This document shows positions 21,603 to 32,158 of a stretch of DNA of 64,000 nt, piece by piece. Under the pieces are notes generated by a model. The model was not told the DNA's origin and ran no database searches. It saw nothing but the letters and a program-made list of their open reading frames with translations. Within the stretch, counting starts at the first letter, position 1, and each line of letters starts with the position of its first letter. This DNA comes from Dioctria linearis (lineage: Eukaryota; Arthropoda; Insecta; Diptera; Asilidae): positions 232,306,050 through 232,370,049 of the forward strand of contig OZ005740.1 in NCBI GenBank assembly GCA_963930735.1, written 5' to 3'. The position numbers were made by a program, and so were the translations under genes.

Positions 21603-23587
21603 GTCTTGAACTTGGTTCTTTCTCGGACCAGCTCGCAGGAAAAATGAGCAAGAAATTTTCTTGGTCAAAGGTACGCATTCTCCGATTTTTTTCTAGGGGC
21701 AATATTTGAACAGTCATATATGTATACATATATAGATGTATTTGCTGCCATATAATTTGGTACGCTGAAAACTGTTGGCAACAAAACTCTAAACACACAA
21801 ACACTTTTGCATTCGTAGACGATGAGAGTTTTCATCGCCTCTTCTTTGACTGTTAATATAAAGTTTGGAATTTGTTAATAAAATTATCACCAGAAAAAAC
21901 TTAGGAAATTGTGCTCACTTGTTGTTATCTTCATAAATTTCTTCGCAGTAATTGCTTTTCAAGATAGTTGTGATCTAACTCAATATGTGCTTGAATTAAA
22001 TGCATCTCAAATTTCGAATCCAGCAAATTCATATCTGAGACTTCGGGCCTCCGTAATAGACTGAACTCGCATAAACTATATGTATACACTCACCATAGGT
22101 CAATCAACACGACACCCTCGAAGGATTAAGACCTTTGAGTTGTATCCTCAAAAACAGAGTAGCCTATGGACGGGCGAGACGGAATATAGGAACGGAACTC
22201 TTTTTTCCCATTTTCCATTTTTACTAGGTTACTCAATCCTCAGGTGGATCTACAATCCCTTCATGAGCATAATAAAAAATAGAATCTGTTTAGTCGATAG
22301 TCGATAGTTTTATTTCAAATTAAAAAAAAAACATAATTGAAAAATGGAATTTGAAAATTAAATAACTAAAAAATATTTCAGAAGAAATTGCTGAATATTG
22401 CCTAATAGCTGAAGCCCTATTTACCGCAAACATTTCTAATAATAATTGTCATGAAAAAATATGAAAGTTGACCGGCAATTAAGCTAGAGATATATTAAAA
22501 CTAATCAAATAAATCGATTGTTGTTGGCATGAACCTAATTAATTTGTAATTCAATTTCATCTTGGCATGTTTTCAATTTACCATCCACCATTGATTATAG
22601 CGAAAGTTCAAAATTAAGATAAGTTTCAGCTTCCCAGCATTTAATTGCCCCTTAACCGCGCTAACATGAAAACGTAAGTGGCCAGTCCAGCGGAATTTAT
22701 ATATTTTTTTTAAGGTTCATCTTAAAAGAAATAAAGCCGCCTATTCGACCAAATCTGTGGGTAATTGAATCTCGAACCGAAACATAAATCACAGCAGAGT
22801 CTTTCACCTCTTTATTTCAATATCCGACAAATTTTCGTATTTCCAAAGATTGACAGCAGCTTTTTTAGTGATGCCATTTCTTTGATACGATTGATGTTAA
22901 CAAATTTTTTTTTTAGTCATAAATTTTGTTTGACTTCTTTCATTATACCCGATCGTGCCAGTGCCACTAAATAACATCTTATTTATAAAATTCAATTTCA
23001 ATTTTCCATTTATAACTCATCTTGGTCTTTATTTAATTTTATTAAAGGATCCAGTTTACGGCTGCGGTCAATATTTCTTTGATAATTTTACAATAAGTAA
23101 GCAAAGCTTAAGTAGTTGGACGACACATAAGCATTGTGTACTTTAATTGAGGGTATATTATCTGATGGACCCTAATTCTTCATAACTCAACTCTTTCTCA
23201 ATGCCATACAAAACATACGAAATTTATTCATTGATTTTTTACAACTTTTCTTTATTACCATAAATTCATAAAATATCACATTAAAACCGAGGAATGCTAA
23301 TCTCCCGACATAAATTTACACTCAATGAATGACATGATTATAGGTAGGTACTTTCCTCAAGTATGGGAATAAATTCAAAGTAAATTTTTTGTTTGATCGA
23401 TAATATGAAGGTATTAACTAATAATTATAATTAATTACGCAGGTCTGCATATCTTAACTTACAAAATTTCATTGGGAGACCAGCAACTGATCTGTGAAGC
23501 TTTGGTTATCAAAGCAACAAAAACAGTACCTACTAATTACCTAGAGGTAACATATTATGCTTTCTGTTTACCTACCATGAGTTTTTC
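21603..23587. other. No gene recognised
   Basis: About 2 kb of AT-rich sequence. A 75-codon frame near 22,080-22,307 lies in a slightly less AT-rich patch but shows no motif I know. No repeats of note. Confidence 0.5.
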
Positions 23588-24068
23588 GGAAAAAACAATA
23601 GACAATAGACGTAAATAAATTTACCAAATTGAACGAGACTGAGGTTTACTTACGACAAATTGATATTTTTAGCCTAAATATATATCACATTCCGTAAGAG
23701 TTATTATCTTGACATTTTATGAGTTAAATTTTAAAAAGTAGTGAAAGTAAAAAATTAACAACTGGAAGATGATTTAATTGTAGATTTGTGCTTTCTATTA
23801 ATTCGCAGTACCATTTGTATTCCATTTTAATTTTTACATTGCACTTTTAATCATTTAGTAATAATTTAATTGTTTGACACATCGTGCTCTTACGGAATGA
23901 TCGATTCTTACCGCACCTTTACTGACTGCAATTTGACTTTAAAACTTAACGAAAACTCCCCTCACACGAGTTAAAATTAATTTATGTATGTACGCCTGTT
24001 AATTTAAAGGGCGCGATCGCTTTACTTAAGTAAATGTACTTACGTAGAATTCTATTGTAGTTCAACCT
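23588..24068. mobile_element. MITE copy 2, inverted relative of 20327-20820
   Basis: Read in reverse, it follows copy 1 through the stretch CTCGTGTGAGGGGA, the GCGATCGCGCCC block, and the CAGTCTCGTT block at the other end. The terminal bases are degraded (GGTTGAACTACAATAGAA at one end), and TA flanks are not clear. The copy is older or more decayed than copy 1. Confidence 0.75.
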
Positions 24069-24504
24069 TTAGCCGATTTCGATATTTTTATTCTAAATAC
24101 TACAGTCGATTTTGGGATTGATGCAAGCTTCACTTAGTGGTGTAACGAACGTTTCGTTTAGTTCACGCATCACGTGTTCGACGCTTGCCCGGGCCGCACA
24201 AATGGCACTAATTTTGAACAGGCTGTGAAAACCCTTTATTTCGTACAATTGTACACCGATTCATAATTTGTCGATTAGAAACACTAAAGATGTTGTAAAA
24301 TAGTATTGCATTAAATAAACATTATTTAGGAAATTAAACTTATTTTGATTAACCCAAAAATTAATTTTTAGTATTACTGAAAAATGTGGTCCTCTGCACA
24401 TTTGTTATTACCCACGAGATTTTTCGACAGTGTTTAATAATATTTTGTTTTAGATAAAAGCACCGAAAGTACCAGAATCCCAAAGAAAAGGTCAAACATT
24501 GTTA

Positions 24505-24865
24505 AGGTCGCATGGCCTCTCGATGCAGCATGCTACATCGTGTGTGGACCGGATGTGGTACGACGACTTTGTTTCTGTAAGGCACGATTTCTTTTGTTAA
24601 TGGTGTTCTAACAGCGGCAGGTTTTGGGTTACCCACCCCACAACTCTCTCGCAATAGCCAAGGTGCTAGCGCACCGCCCTGTAGTCAACGCTGTTCACGG
24701 AATGAGCTGTCAGGCTGACAGACTGGATTTAACGTCCAAAGTTACTCACTCACCTGCAATGAAAACAAGTGGCGTCCAACGGGAGCCATCGTCTAAATAT
24801 AATGATTACTGGGGAGTGGGACTTTGCAGTGATACGATCATCTGGCAATTTGCTAGTTGATTGAC
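24505..24865 (+). repeat. Dispersed repeat family C, copy 1
   Basis: A less AT-rich block shared with 27,640-27,998 and 43,676-44,430. Shared landmarks in order include a GACCGGATGTG motif, TGTAAGGCAC, GACAGCGGCAG, GGGTTACCC, a CGCAATAGCC block, GAGCTGTCAG and AACGTCCAA. This copy lacks about 80 bp present in copy 2. No convincing coding frame is seen. It may be an untranslated region of a retroelement. Confidence 0.7.
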
Positions 24866-26889
24866 CTCAAGTCTCATATCCAGTAGAAGTTACATGCGAA
24901 CTCGGGCCTAATTGCTTGTTAGCTATAAATATTTTTCTCGTTTGGAGTTTTCGAGTTAAAATTTGTAAAGTTCGGTTTGAATTTTGTCTTCAGCCACGGA
25001 AATGTTTCTCTCGGTATTGCGTTTCTCATGGAGGCCTGTTTATTTTGGTCATGGGACCAGACAGAACCATGAGACTGCGAAATGACTTCTTGGCTGACTA
25101 GCTAATTAGTTAGCCTCATTAATGGCTTTGCTTAGCTGTGTGACAAAATCGCCAGGGCAGTTCGAGGAAAAGAAGGAATGAGTTTTCAGTGGACTGGAAT
25201 GGTTGCTTTATACCCTCGGAGATCGGAAGCTGGCATGTTGCTAATTGTCTGACTGGGGAGTATCACTCATCTTTCTTAGCCCCGATTTCGCTAACTAAAT
25301 TTTCCAAAGATTTCCTATAAAGAAACGTGAGTATGTGTTTTTTTATGCACATATTCACACCACTTAATGAGAGTGAGCGAGCACGACGAAGTGAGTTTGG
25401 GGTTTTGTGCTTGTGTGGAGCGCTGTCCTGGGAGGCTGACATGGGATTGTTTTGGTCACTTCAACGGAGGGATGGTGGCTGCGTCGGGATTTCTTTAGGC
25501 TGGTGCCTCGCGGTATGGATGGCCATACCAAGAGGAGGGTGTCGATTCACCTTCCCTTAGATTGGTATCCGACTTAAAGTGATCAATACACTACTCGGAG
25601 AGGTCTCGTGGGTGAAATTCTCGGTTTACGGCTGTGCTAGATCTTGTTAAGAGAAGCTTCGGAGAGAGGTGAAGAGCTATTTTATTTCAGTTCACTTTTT
25701 GTGATAATTCTTGTAAGAAGTTTCCTTTTGATAACTTCTGAAGATTTTGTATTCATTTTCGGTCTTTCTTTTTCGTCCATATTTTGAGAGTTCTTTGTTT
25801 GGAATTTGTCCGCTTGCCTTTATATAAATTTTCGTATACCTTCTTGAATTTTATTTTCGTATAGTTTTCTTATCGTTCACTTTTGGATAATTGTACCTTT
25901 TAGTATTTTCTTCCGTTACAAGTTTTCTCAGGTTACCGTATTTTCAGACCTTTCTGTTATTCATTTCAGTCAAACTTGATTTTCCTTTCGCGTATTTTGT
26001 TATATATATATCTCTTCTTTTATACAAAAGTTTTTTCAGTCACCGATGTTGCGGATCCTAAAAATTTTTCAATCAATTTCGATGTCCTATGTCGTAAATT
26101 TTTCACCACTTAGAGCGCCCTCGTGTTCATTCATTTTGACAACTTTCGAACTGGCTTTGATAAATTTTTGGAGATCTCCACCTTTATTTATTTTTAACAA
26201 CTTTCCTGTTACTGAAGCTTTTACATACCTATTCCTTTAGCGAATGTCGTATTGTATTTGAAATTTTCGCTACGTTTGGGTATTGTACCAAATACTAATA
26301 CTACATTTGAATATTTCGGTGCCTTTGAACAGCTCATAGGATTTTGGTACTGCATCATATTTGATTATAGTGCCACATCTAACCATTCGTTGCGTTTGGA
26401 CAGGTAGACACATTTTTATATCGCATTATGTTAAATATTGCATTACGCGTGAATGCTACACTACTTTGAATACTTCGTTACGTGCGGATATTGCACGGCA
26501 TTTTAAATTTTGCCTTGAATATTGTATGGCATTGGATTGCTACCAAAGTTTTCTTCCATCCAACAATGTCTCACGAGACCTTTTTGTGGTTTTTTGTGTC
26601 TCTTTTTATTCATTTTCGAAATTTGTTCTCGATCAGTTTTCTAGACCTTTACTTTTGGTAAGATTTTTCTTATCATTTAGTTTTCATCCTGCTACTAGAT
26701 CTTTCATGTTACTCATTTACAGTAAATTTTTCTTGTATCTTTTTATATAAGCATAAGATTTTGTATGCCTTTTTGGCAGGATCTTTGTTCTACTTATCTT
26801 CAGTAGTTTTCATCTCGCGTTTAGTCCTATATATATACATAACTTTTCGGTTAGATTTTTGTTGCTCGGACGACTTTAATTAGCCATGA
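24866..26889. other. Non-coding stretch, strongly T-rich on the plus strand from about 25,680
   Basis: 24,900-25,640 is of mixed composition with no recognisable domain. From about 25,680 to 26,870 the plus strand is rich in T with few A-runs, with many TTTTC/TTTCG strings and degenerate repeats of TTTGAATATTTCG type around 26,240-26,540. The open frames here (64-129 codons) follow from the composition. No gene is called. Confidence 0.45.
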
Positions 26890-27639
26890 GTTGAGGAGTC
26901 TATCGAGTGTCCAACTCACACACTTTTGGGTGGGCTGAATAAGTAATGTTGAAACAATTTTCAAAGGCATTAGATTTTACTGCCCTGTGAGAGGTAAAAC
27001 GACTGCTCTCACGGTATGTTCTGCCTGTTGTAAGAGGCGACTAAAGGAATACAAATCCTTTAATGGAGCTATACCGAGATGTTCGGGACGAGGTCCAGTG
27101 AAGGCCTTCAAGGTGTTCAGTAGGAAGATTTTACGCCGGATGAGTTCGAGAGAGAGCCAACGGTGGCACTCACATCCCCTCAAAGGGAGCACTGAACTGA
27201 TGTGCTATCACCCTTGTAGTCAAATTTAAATTCTTAGAGACTTGATCTGTGCGTGGGGACTTGGATACCCACACTCGAATGAGTGTTGAGCTGCAGCCGG
27301 AGGCAGATGTCAAGAGCGAAAGAAGCTTTGGAATCAGTTGTTTAGGTTACTGATTGTAGAGGCTTCTCCGACTCATCTCGGTGTGGGAAGGCAGAGGGTC
27401 CTGGCACACTGACAATTGAAGTTGCTGACGTGTGAGTATATCTCTGACTTTCGATATCGAGACAGATGTCAAGCTCTGACCAATGACTGGCATGACTTTG
27501 GGGATGCGCCTCTGACTCATCACGCACAAGGAAAGTCGGAAAAGCCTTCGCGATATTCCTAGCTCTGGACGACCGCAAAGATGAGACCATTTTTCAGTGT
27601 CGTCTGATTCATTGGTGAATCAATTGCCCAATTATGGTC
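26890..27639. repeat. Less AT-rich block resembling a LINE untranslated region
   Basis: The block contains GTTGTAAGAGGCGACTAAAG near 27,028, a string I associate with untranslated regions of fly LINEs. That is recollection, not a search. Open frames on either strand are short and have no motif. It runs directly into repeat C copy 2. Confidence 0.35.
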
Positions 27640-27998
27640 GTAGGCCCTCACGATGCGGCATGCTCTAGGCATCTAGGGACGTTGCCAAACTAGTGCCGAC
27701 AATGCCATTGGGTGGACGGGGCAATGGCACGAGTACACAACATCTGTACTCCGGAACTACAAGGTGAATGGTGTAGGGGTCCCTTCAGGACCGGATGTGA
27801 TGCGACAGCTTTGTTTTGTGTAAGGCACACATTTTTTTGTTAACGGTGTCGTGACAGCGGCAGAATTTGGGTTACCCTCTCCACAACTTTCCCGCAATAG
27901 CCGTTGTGTTAGCGTGACCTTCACTGAGTGAACTGTCAGCTCATGCTGATAGGCTGAACTTAACGTCCAAGTTTATTCACTCACCTGCAACCATAACA
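27640..27998 (+). repeat. Dispersed repeat family C, copy 2
   Basis: The fullest copy of the family, starting AGGCCCTCACGATGCGGCAT and ending near CACCTGCAACCATAAC. It stops exactly where a pogo-like transposase reading frame begins. Copy 1 lies 3.1 kb upstream in the same orientation, so the two could bound a non-autonomous unit. Confidence 0.7.
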
Positions 27999-29306
27999 AC
28001 ATGGGACAAAGAAGCTATGAAAAAGGCTATTGAAGCTGCGTGAGGAAAGAAAATGGGTACACTTATAGCTAGCTTGTAAGCATTATGATGTAACAAAAAT
28101 TACTTTAACATGTTTAGCTGCTAAAAAAAAAGTTTCATCTGATTTAGTTACCCAGTTTAATCTAGGAAGATATTCGACTTTGCCGAAAAAATTGGAGGAC
28201 GAGCTTGTCAATTATGTGTTACAAATTGCAACAAAATTCTTTGGCTTAGTAAAAAAATATGTTTTGAGTTTAGCTTATCAGCTTTCAGCAAAAAATAACA
28301 ACGCCCATATATTTTCCATCCGGAATAAGTCACTGGGAAAGACTGATTACAACATTTGTTAACAGATATCCTGAGTTTTGCTTCCGCCGTCGAAGAGGAA
28401 CTTCATTTGCTAGAGTAAAGGGATTTAATATTCTCGAACAAATAATGGATCACTATAAATTTCCAGCTGAAAGGATTTACAATGTTGATGAAACCGGGAT
28501 CAGCGTCGTGCTCTTACAAATACCGCTAATTTTAAGTTGTAAAGGATAGAGACAAATTTCCTCGGAAAAGGGATAATCCACTATTATTGAAAAGTGCACC
28601 TCCAGTGACTAAACACGAATGCCATCGTCAGGTTGCATTTAAACAAACCGGTTTACAAATTGGTTCAAGCATTGACGTAGTCTAAGTCAAGCCAACTGCA
28701 GATTCCCCAATTTTATTCTAACATTGAACTGATTGATCTGGCTCGAAAGAATAACGATCTTTTGTTTCCGCAGAACAGAGCAGAACAAAAGATACACAAA
28801 AGAATTCCTCATACATTTTCATAGAAAGATTTAAATAAAGCGAACAGTACAAATAGTTCGCTTCAATCGATAGAACAATTTGTTCTCTCCAGTATATGGG
28901 AGTTTTAGAGCAAGGTACACGAAAGAACACAGCTAATATGATTTTATGGAGGTATTTGGTCGTGCTTATTTGCGTGCCCAAAGAGTGAAAACGCAGTAAT
29001 TGGATTTCGTGTTACGGGTATATATCCTACAGCTAGAAATGTATTCAAACACCATGCTTTCATAGATGACAGCCACGAAAGAATTTCATCAGCATCTCTC
29101 CCACTAATTGAAAACAGGAAATCAAAACAAATATCTTCTTGCACAAATGAAACTGATTTTAAAGAACCTTCAGAGTTTGGAACATGGAAACAAAAGGAAA
29201 CAAGCTTCCCTCTTACGCCTACAGCGTCATCTTCAACTCGATATCCTGTGACGCAATTTCGAAAATATGTAGTTCCAAAAAAAAACAAAGTAACTTTGAA
29301 CCATTG
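27999..29306 (+). pseudogene. pogo/Tigger-like DDE transposase, broken
   Basis: The start reads TWDKEAMKKAIEAA, a typical pogo N-terminal helix. Later pieces in shifting frames are PKKLEDELVNYVLQIATKF, VLSLAYQLSAKNN, FRRRRGTSFARVKGFN and IYNVDETGISVV, which holds the first catalytic aspartate (about 28,482-28,502). The catalytic core after it is missing. At about 28,935-29,306 the C-terminal block returns with FGRAYLRAQ, then VIGFRVTGIYPTARNVFKHH, and the frame ends at a TGA. The gap and frameshifts make it non-functional. Confidence 0.8.
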
Positions 29307-30359
29307 ATTATAAAGTATATAGCTATGCCAGTTTGTTGATGGCTGACCTCGCTAGATGGACATAGTTGTACCATTTTGAGCTTATTGAAATATAGTTATA
29401 CAACTATTATACGCAGAACAAATTTGTTTCTTTTAAAGTTTTTTTAAAGTTTTTTATTTAAAATTAATATTTTTAACGTTTTGTATGTATGCCATATACA
29501 TATGTTGATATATGTAGTTACTTTATCGGCATCGGTGATGCTCGGGTGGCCGTCCACCCGTCCACTCGTCACTTTATAATAAATGGTCGTGGTGATGTAT
29601 ACTTAAGGAAATTGGGTATGAGAAGGAGACCCAAGGGTGAGGAAATAGCTCTGCACTTGTTTTCTGAGAAATTATACTAGAACTGGGATGGGATTTCTTG
29701 GGCTGCCTGTATGCTGCCTGGCCTGGCATGGCAAGGCAAATCGAGACAAGAAAAGATGCAGGAATTTTTTCTTTAGAATTCTTTGTTTTTAGTTTATTGT
29801 GTTAGCAGTTTTGCACATGGCTTATGGCTTTACAATTACAGTTGGATATATTTGTAGGTCTGCCATATAAATTTATTTATATATGTAGTTACAACGTCGG
29901 TATGCTCGGGGGACTCACCCTTTGACGACTAACGATCAGGAGTTCTTTTGAATTTTCTTGGTAATTTATACCTAATTGTCTTAAAAATTTCCTTCCTGCG
30001 ACTTTAATTTTTAACCAATGTCTTTCTGTATGCTTGCGTATAATATCGTCACGAGTTCTCGGATTTCGATAATTCTTCTTTTATTAAGTACATTTTGGGT
30101 TACGGGCTGTAACCCGACACGACATCGAGGGTTAAAACATAGGATGTTGATATCAAATGGAAGATCTAGGAAGAAAAAACATTGTCAGGTACTGCCTTGA
30201 TTTTTTCCGGCTATCCCGCACATGTTTTGCCCAAAAAAATGTCTGATTGTAAATCCTGCAAAAAATATGTGGTACAAAAAAATTTTGAGAAAACTGAAAA
30301 ATATACATTTATTGAAATGAAGGCTTATCGCTTATTAAACAAAATCATCTAGTGAGTAT
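29307..30359. other. No gene recognised
   Basis: 29,350-29,440 weakly resembles 58,300-58,400 (both contain CTAGATGG, CATAGTTGTA and CGTAGAACAAAT-like strings). This could be a decayed dispersed repeat, perhaps the 3' end of the pogo-like element. The rest shows nothing identifiable. Confidence 0.4.
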
Positions 30360-30394
30360 GGCTCCCTTACTATACCAATCACGTGAGAGCTTCT

Positions 30395-31801
30395 CATTTT
30401 TTAGTCTGACTGAGGCTGATGTAAATCGTGTTCTATCGACCTCGACATGATCAACCCTAAATTTGTAGAATTACTGTTGCCTTTTGTTCTCTCTCCTATT
30501 GCTCGTATATGTAATACATGTTTCATTACCTCATTTTTTTTAAATACTCTAAGGTAATACCTATTCCGAAAAATCCATCGTCAAAGTTTCGTCCTGTCTC
30601 TATCCTTCCTTTCTTATCTAAAATTATAGAAAAAATTATATCGGCAGAAATCTCAACCTACGTTGTGACCAATGGATTAATATATAATGACCAATCTGGA
30701 TTTAGAGCCAATCGTAGCTGTATGACTGCCTTATTAAAAATAGCTAATGACATTAAAATCGCATTAGATGATGATAAGTTTACTGCTCTTGTATTCCTCG
30801 ACTTTTCTAAAGCTTTCGATTCCGTTGATCATGGAATTCTTTGCAAAAAACTTGTCAGAGAATATAATTTTAGTTATCATGCTGCTCGCTTGATCTTCAG
30901 CTACCTGAGTGGTCGGTCTCATGCAATCTTTTCAAATGGCAGGCTTTCGTCTTTTTTAGCAATAAATTCTGGAGTACCAGAAGGCTCATATTAGGACCAC
31001 TTCTTTTTGTAATGTTTGTTAATGATATATTTGATCGTGTTAATCATTGTCAATTACACCTTTATGAAGATGATGCTCAGCTGTACCTGTCCAGACCAGT
31101 TGGATTGGTTGAGGATGCAGTATGTTGCCTGAATCTGGATTTGGAGGCTTTAAATCAGTGGTCGGTAGATAATAAACTCCTACTAAATCCCGATAAAACA
31201 AAGTGCATAGTGATTTACAAAACGCTGCTCGACAGTAGCTATTTCCCCTCTGTAACTCTCAATGGTGCTGATATATGCTTTGTGAATTCCGCTCGAAACT
31301 TAGGAGTTATATTCAATATCGTGGACTGATCATGTTGACAGTACATTACGATACTTATATGGTGGTCTTCGTACACTATGGGCATCTACTGCCTGTATAC
31401 CACCATTAACCACACGTTTAATGCTTGCCCGATCAATGCTTATTCTGGTAATTAGATACGGATGTGAAGAGTTTAGCGAACTCGATTCGCAATCATCATA
31501 TAAGCCTATTATTGCTTTCAATTCAATTGTAAGGTATGTCTACAGCCCCCGCAGATATGACCACATCTTACAGTTTGTTTCATCCATCTTTGGTTGGAGC
31601 TTTGTGCTATATTTAAAATTTCGTTGTATTTTTCTCTCTCTTATTAAATACCGTGTACTTAAACATTTGCATGACTGCTTGCATTATTGCAGATCCAAAA
31701 GAACAATTGCACTTATTATACCGCGATCCACCTCACTAACTTCCAAGTCTTCCAATTGCTCTAAGAAATTCTTTGGGAGCTCGCACTCTCAACAGTTTTA
31801 A
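30395..31801 (+). pseudogene. LINE reverse transcriptase and C-terminal region
   Basis: The frame at 30518-30994 reads KVIPIPKN, FRPVSILPFLSKIIEKII, QSGFRANRSCMTALLKI and LVFLDFSKAFDSVDHGI (motif A), then SGVPEGS before a stop. The frame at 31012-31329 carries NDIFDRVNHCQLHLYEDDAQ, where the catalytic motif reads YEDD in place of YADD, and LLLNPDKTKCIVI. From 31,421 to 31,801 the C-terminal block reads RYGCEEFSELDSQS, AFNSIVRYVYSPRRYDHI and ends with PRSTSLTSKSS. A frameshift near 30,990 and stops near 31,329 break it. Confidence 0.85.
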
Positions 31802-32140
31802 ACACTTGCTTTTACTTTATTTAAACTTATGAAATGCTTATGTACTTATACAGCTAATACTACTATTTCTTTTTTTCTTTACTTTCCTTATCTAATTAGT
31901 TTTCACTTATATCTTATTTTACTTTATATTTTTTATTTTTCTTTATTCAATTGGATTATTACATATTTGTTCTGAATCACTTGGTTAATATTATTTCTTA
32001 GCTTTTTTGTTTTAGTTTTTTTTTTTTTGTAGTTTTTAGTTTCTTAGATTTTGGTTATTTAATGTTGAAATTATAATTAGAAGCTTGTACTAAATTCAAG
32101 AATTAACATCTTACTTGTACAATTGCCAATAATAAATGAA

Positions 32141-32157
32141 TATCTATCTATCTATCT
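32141..32157. repeat. (TATC)n tail of the LINE
   Basis: Four TATC units mark the 3' end of the LINE. Confidence 0.85.
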
Positions 32158-32158
32158 A

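Larger units (their letters stand above)
30360..32158 (+). mobile_element. 5'-truncated LINE with a TATC tail
   Basis: The element begins inside the region before the RT fingers and runs through the polymerase and C-terminal region. After an AATAAATGAA string it ends in a (TATC)n tail at 32,141-32,157. A short tandem tail in place of poly-A is found in several LINE clades. The CR1/Jockey group is my best guess from the RT blocks. Confidence 0.8.

Noticed and set aside
26361..26750. 129-codon plus-strand open frame
   Set aside because: It lies in the T-rich tract, gives a phenylalanine- and serine-rich peptide without motif, and is explained by composition.
27342..27590. Overlapping minus-strand frames of 60 and 82 codons
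   Set aside because: They lie in the less AT-rich repeat block, overlap each other in different frames and show no motif.
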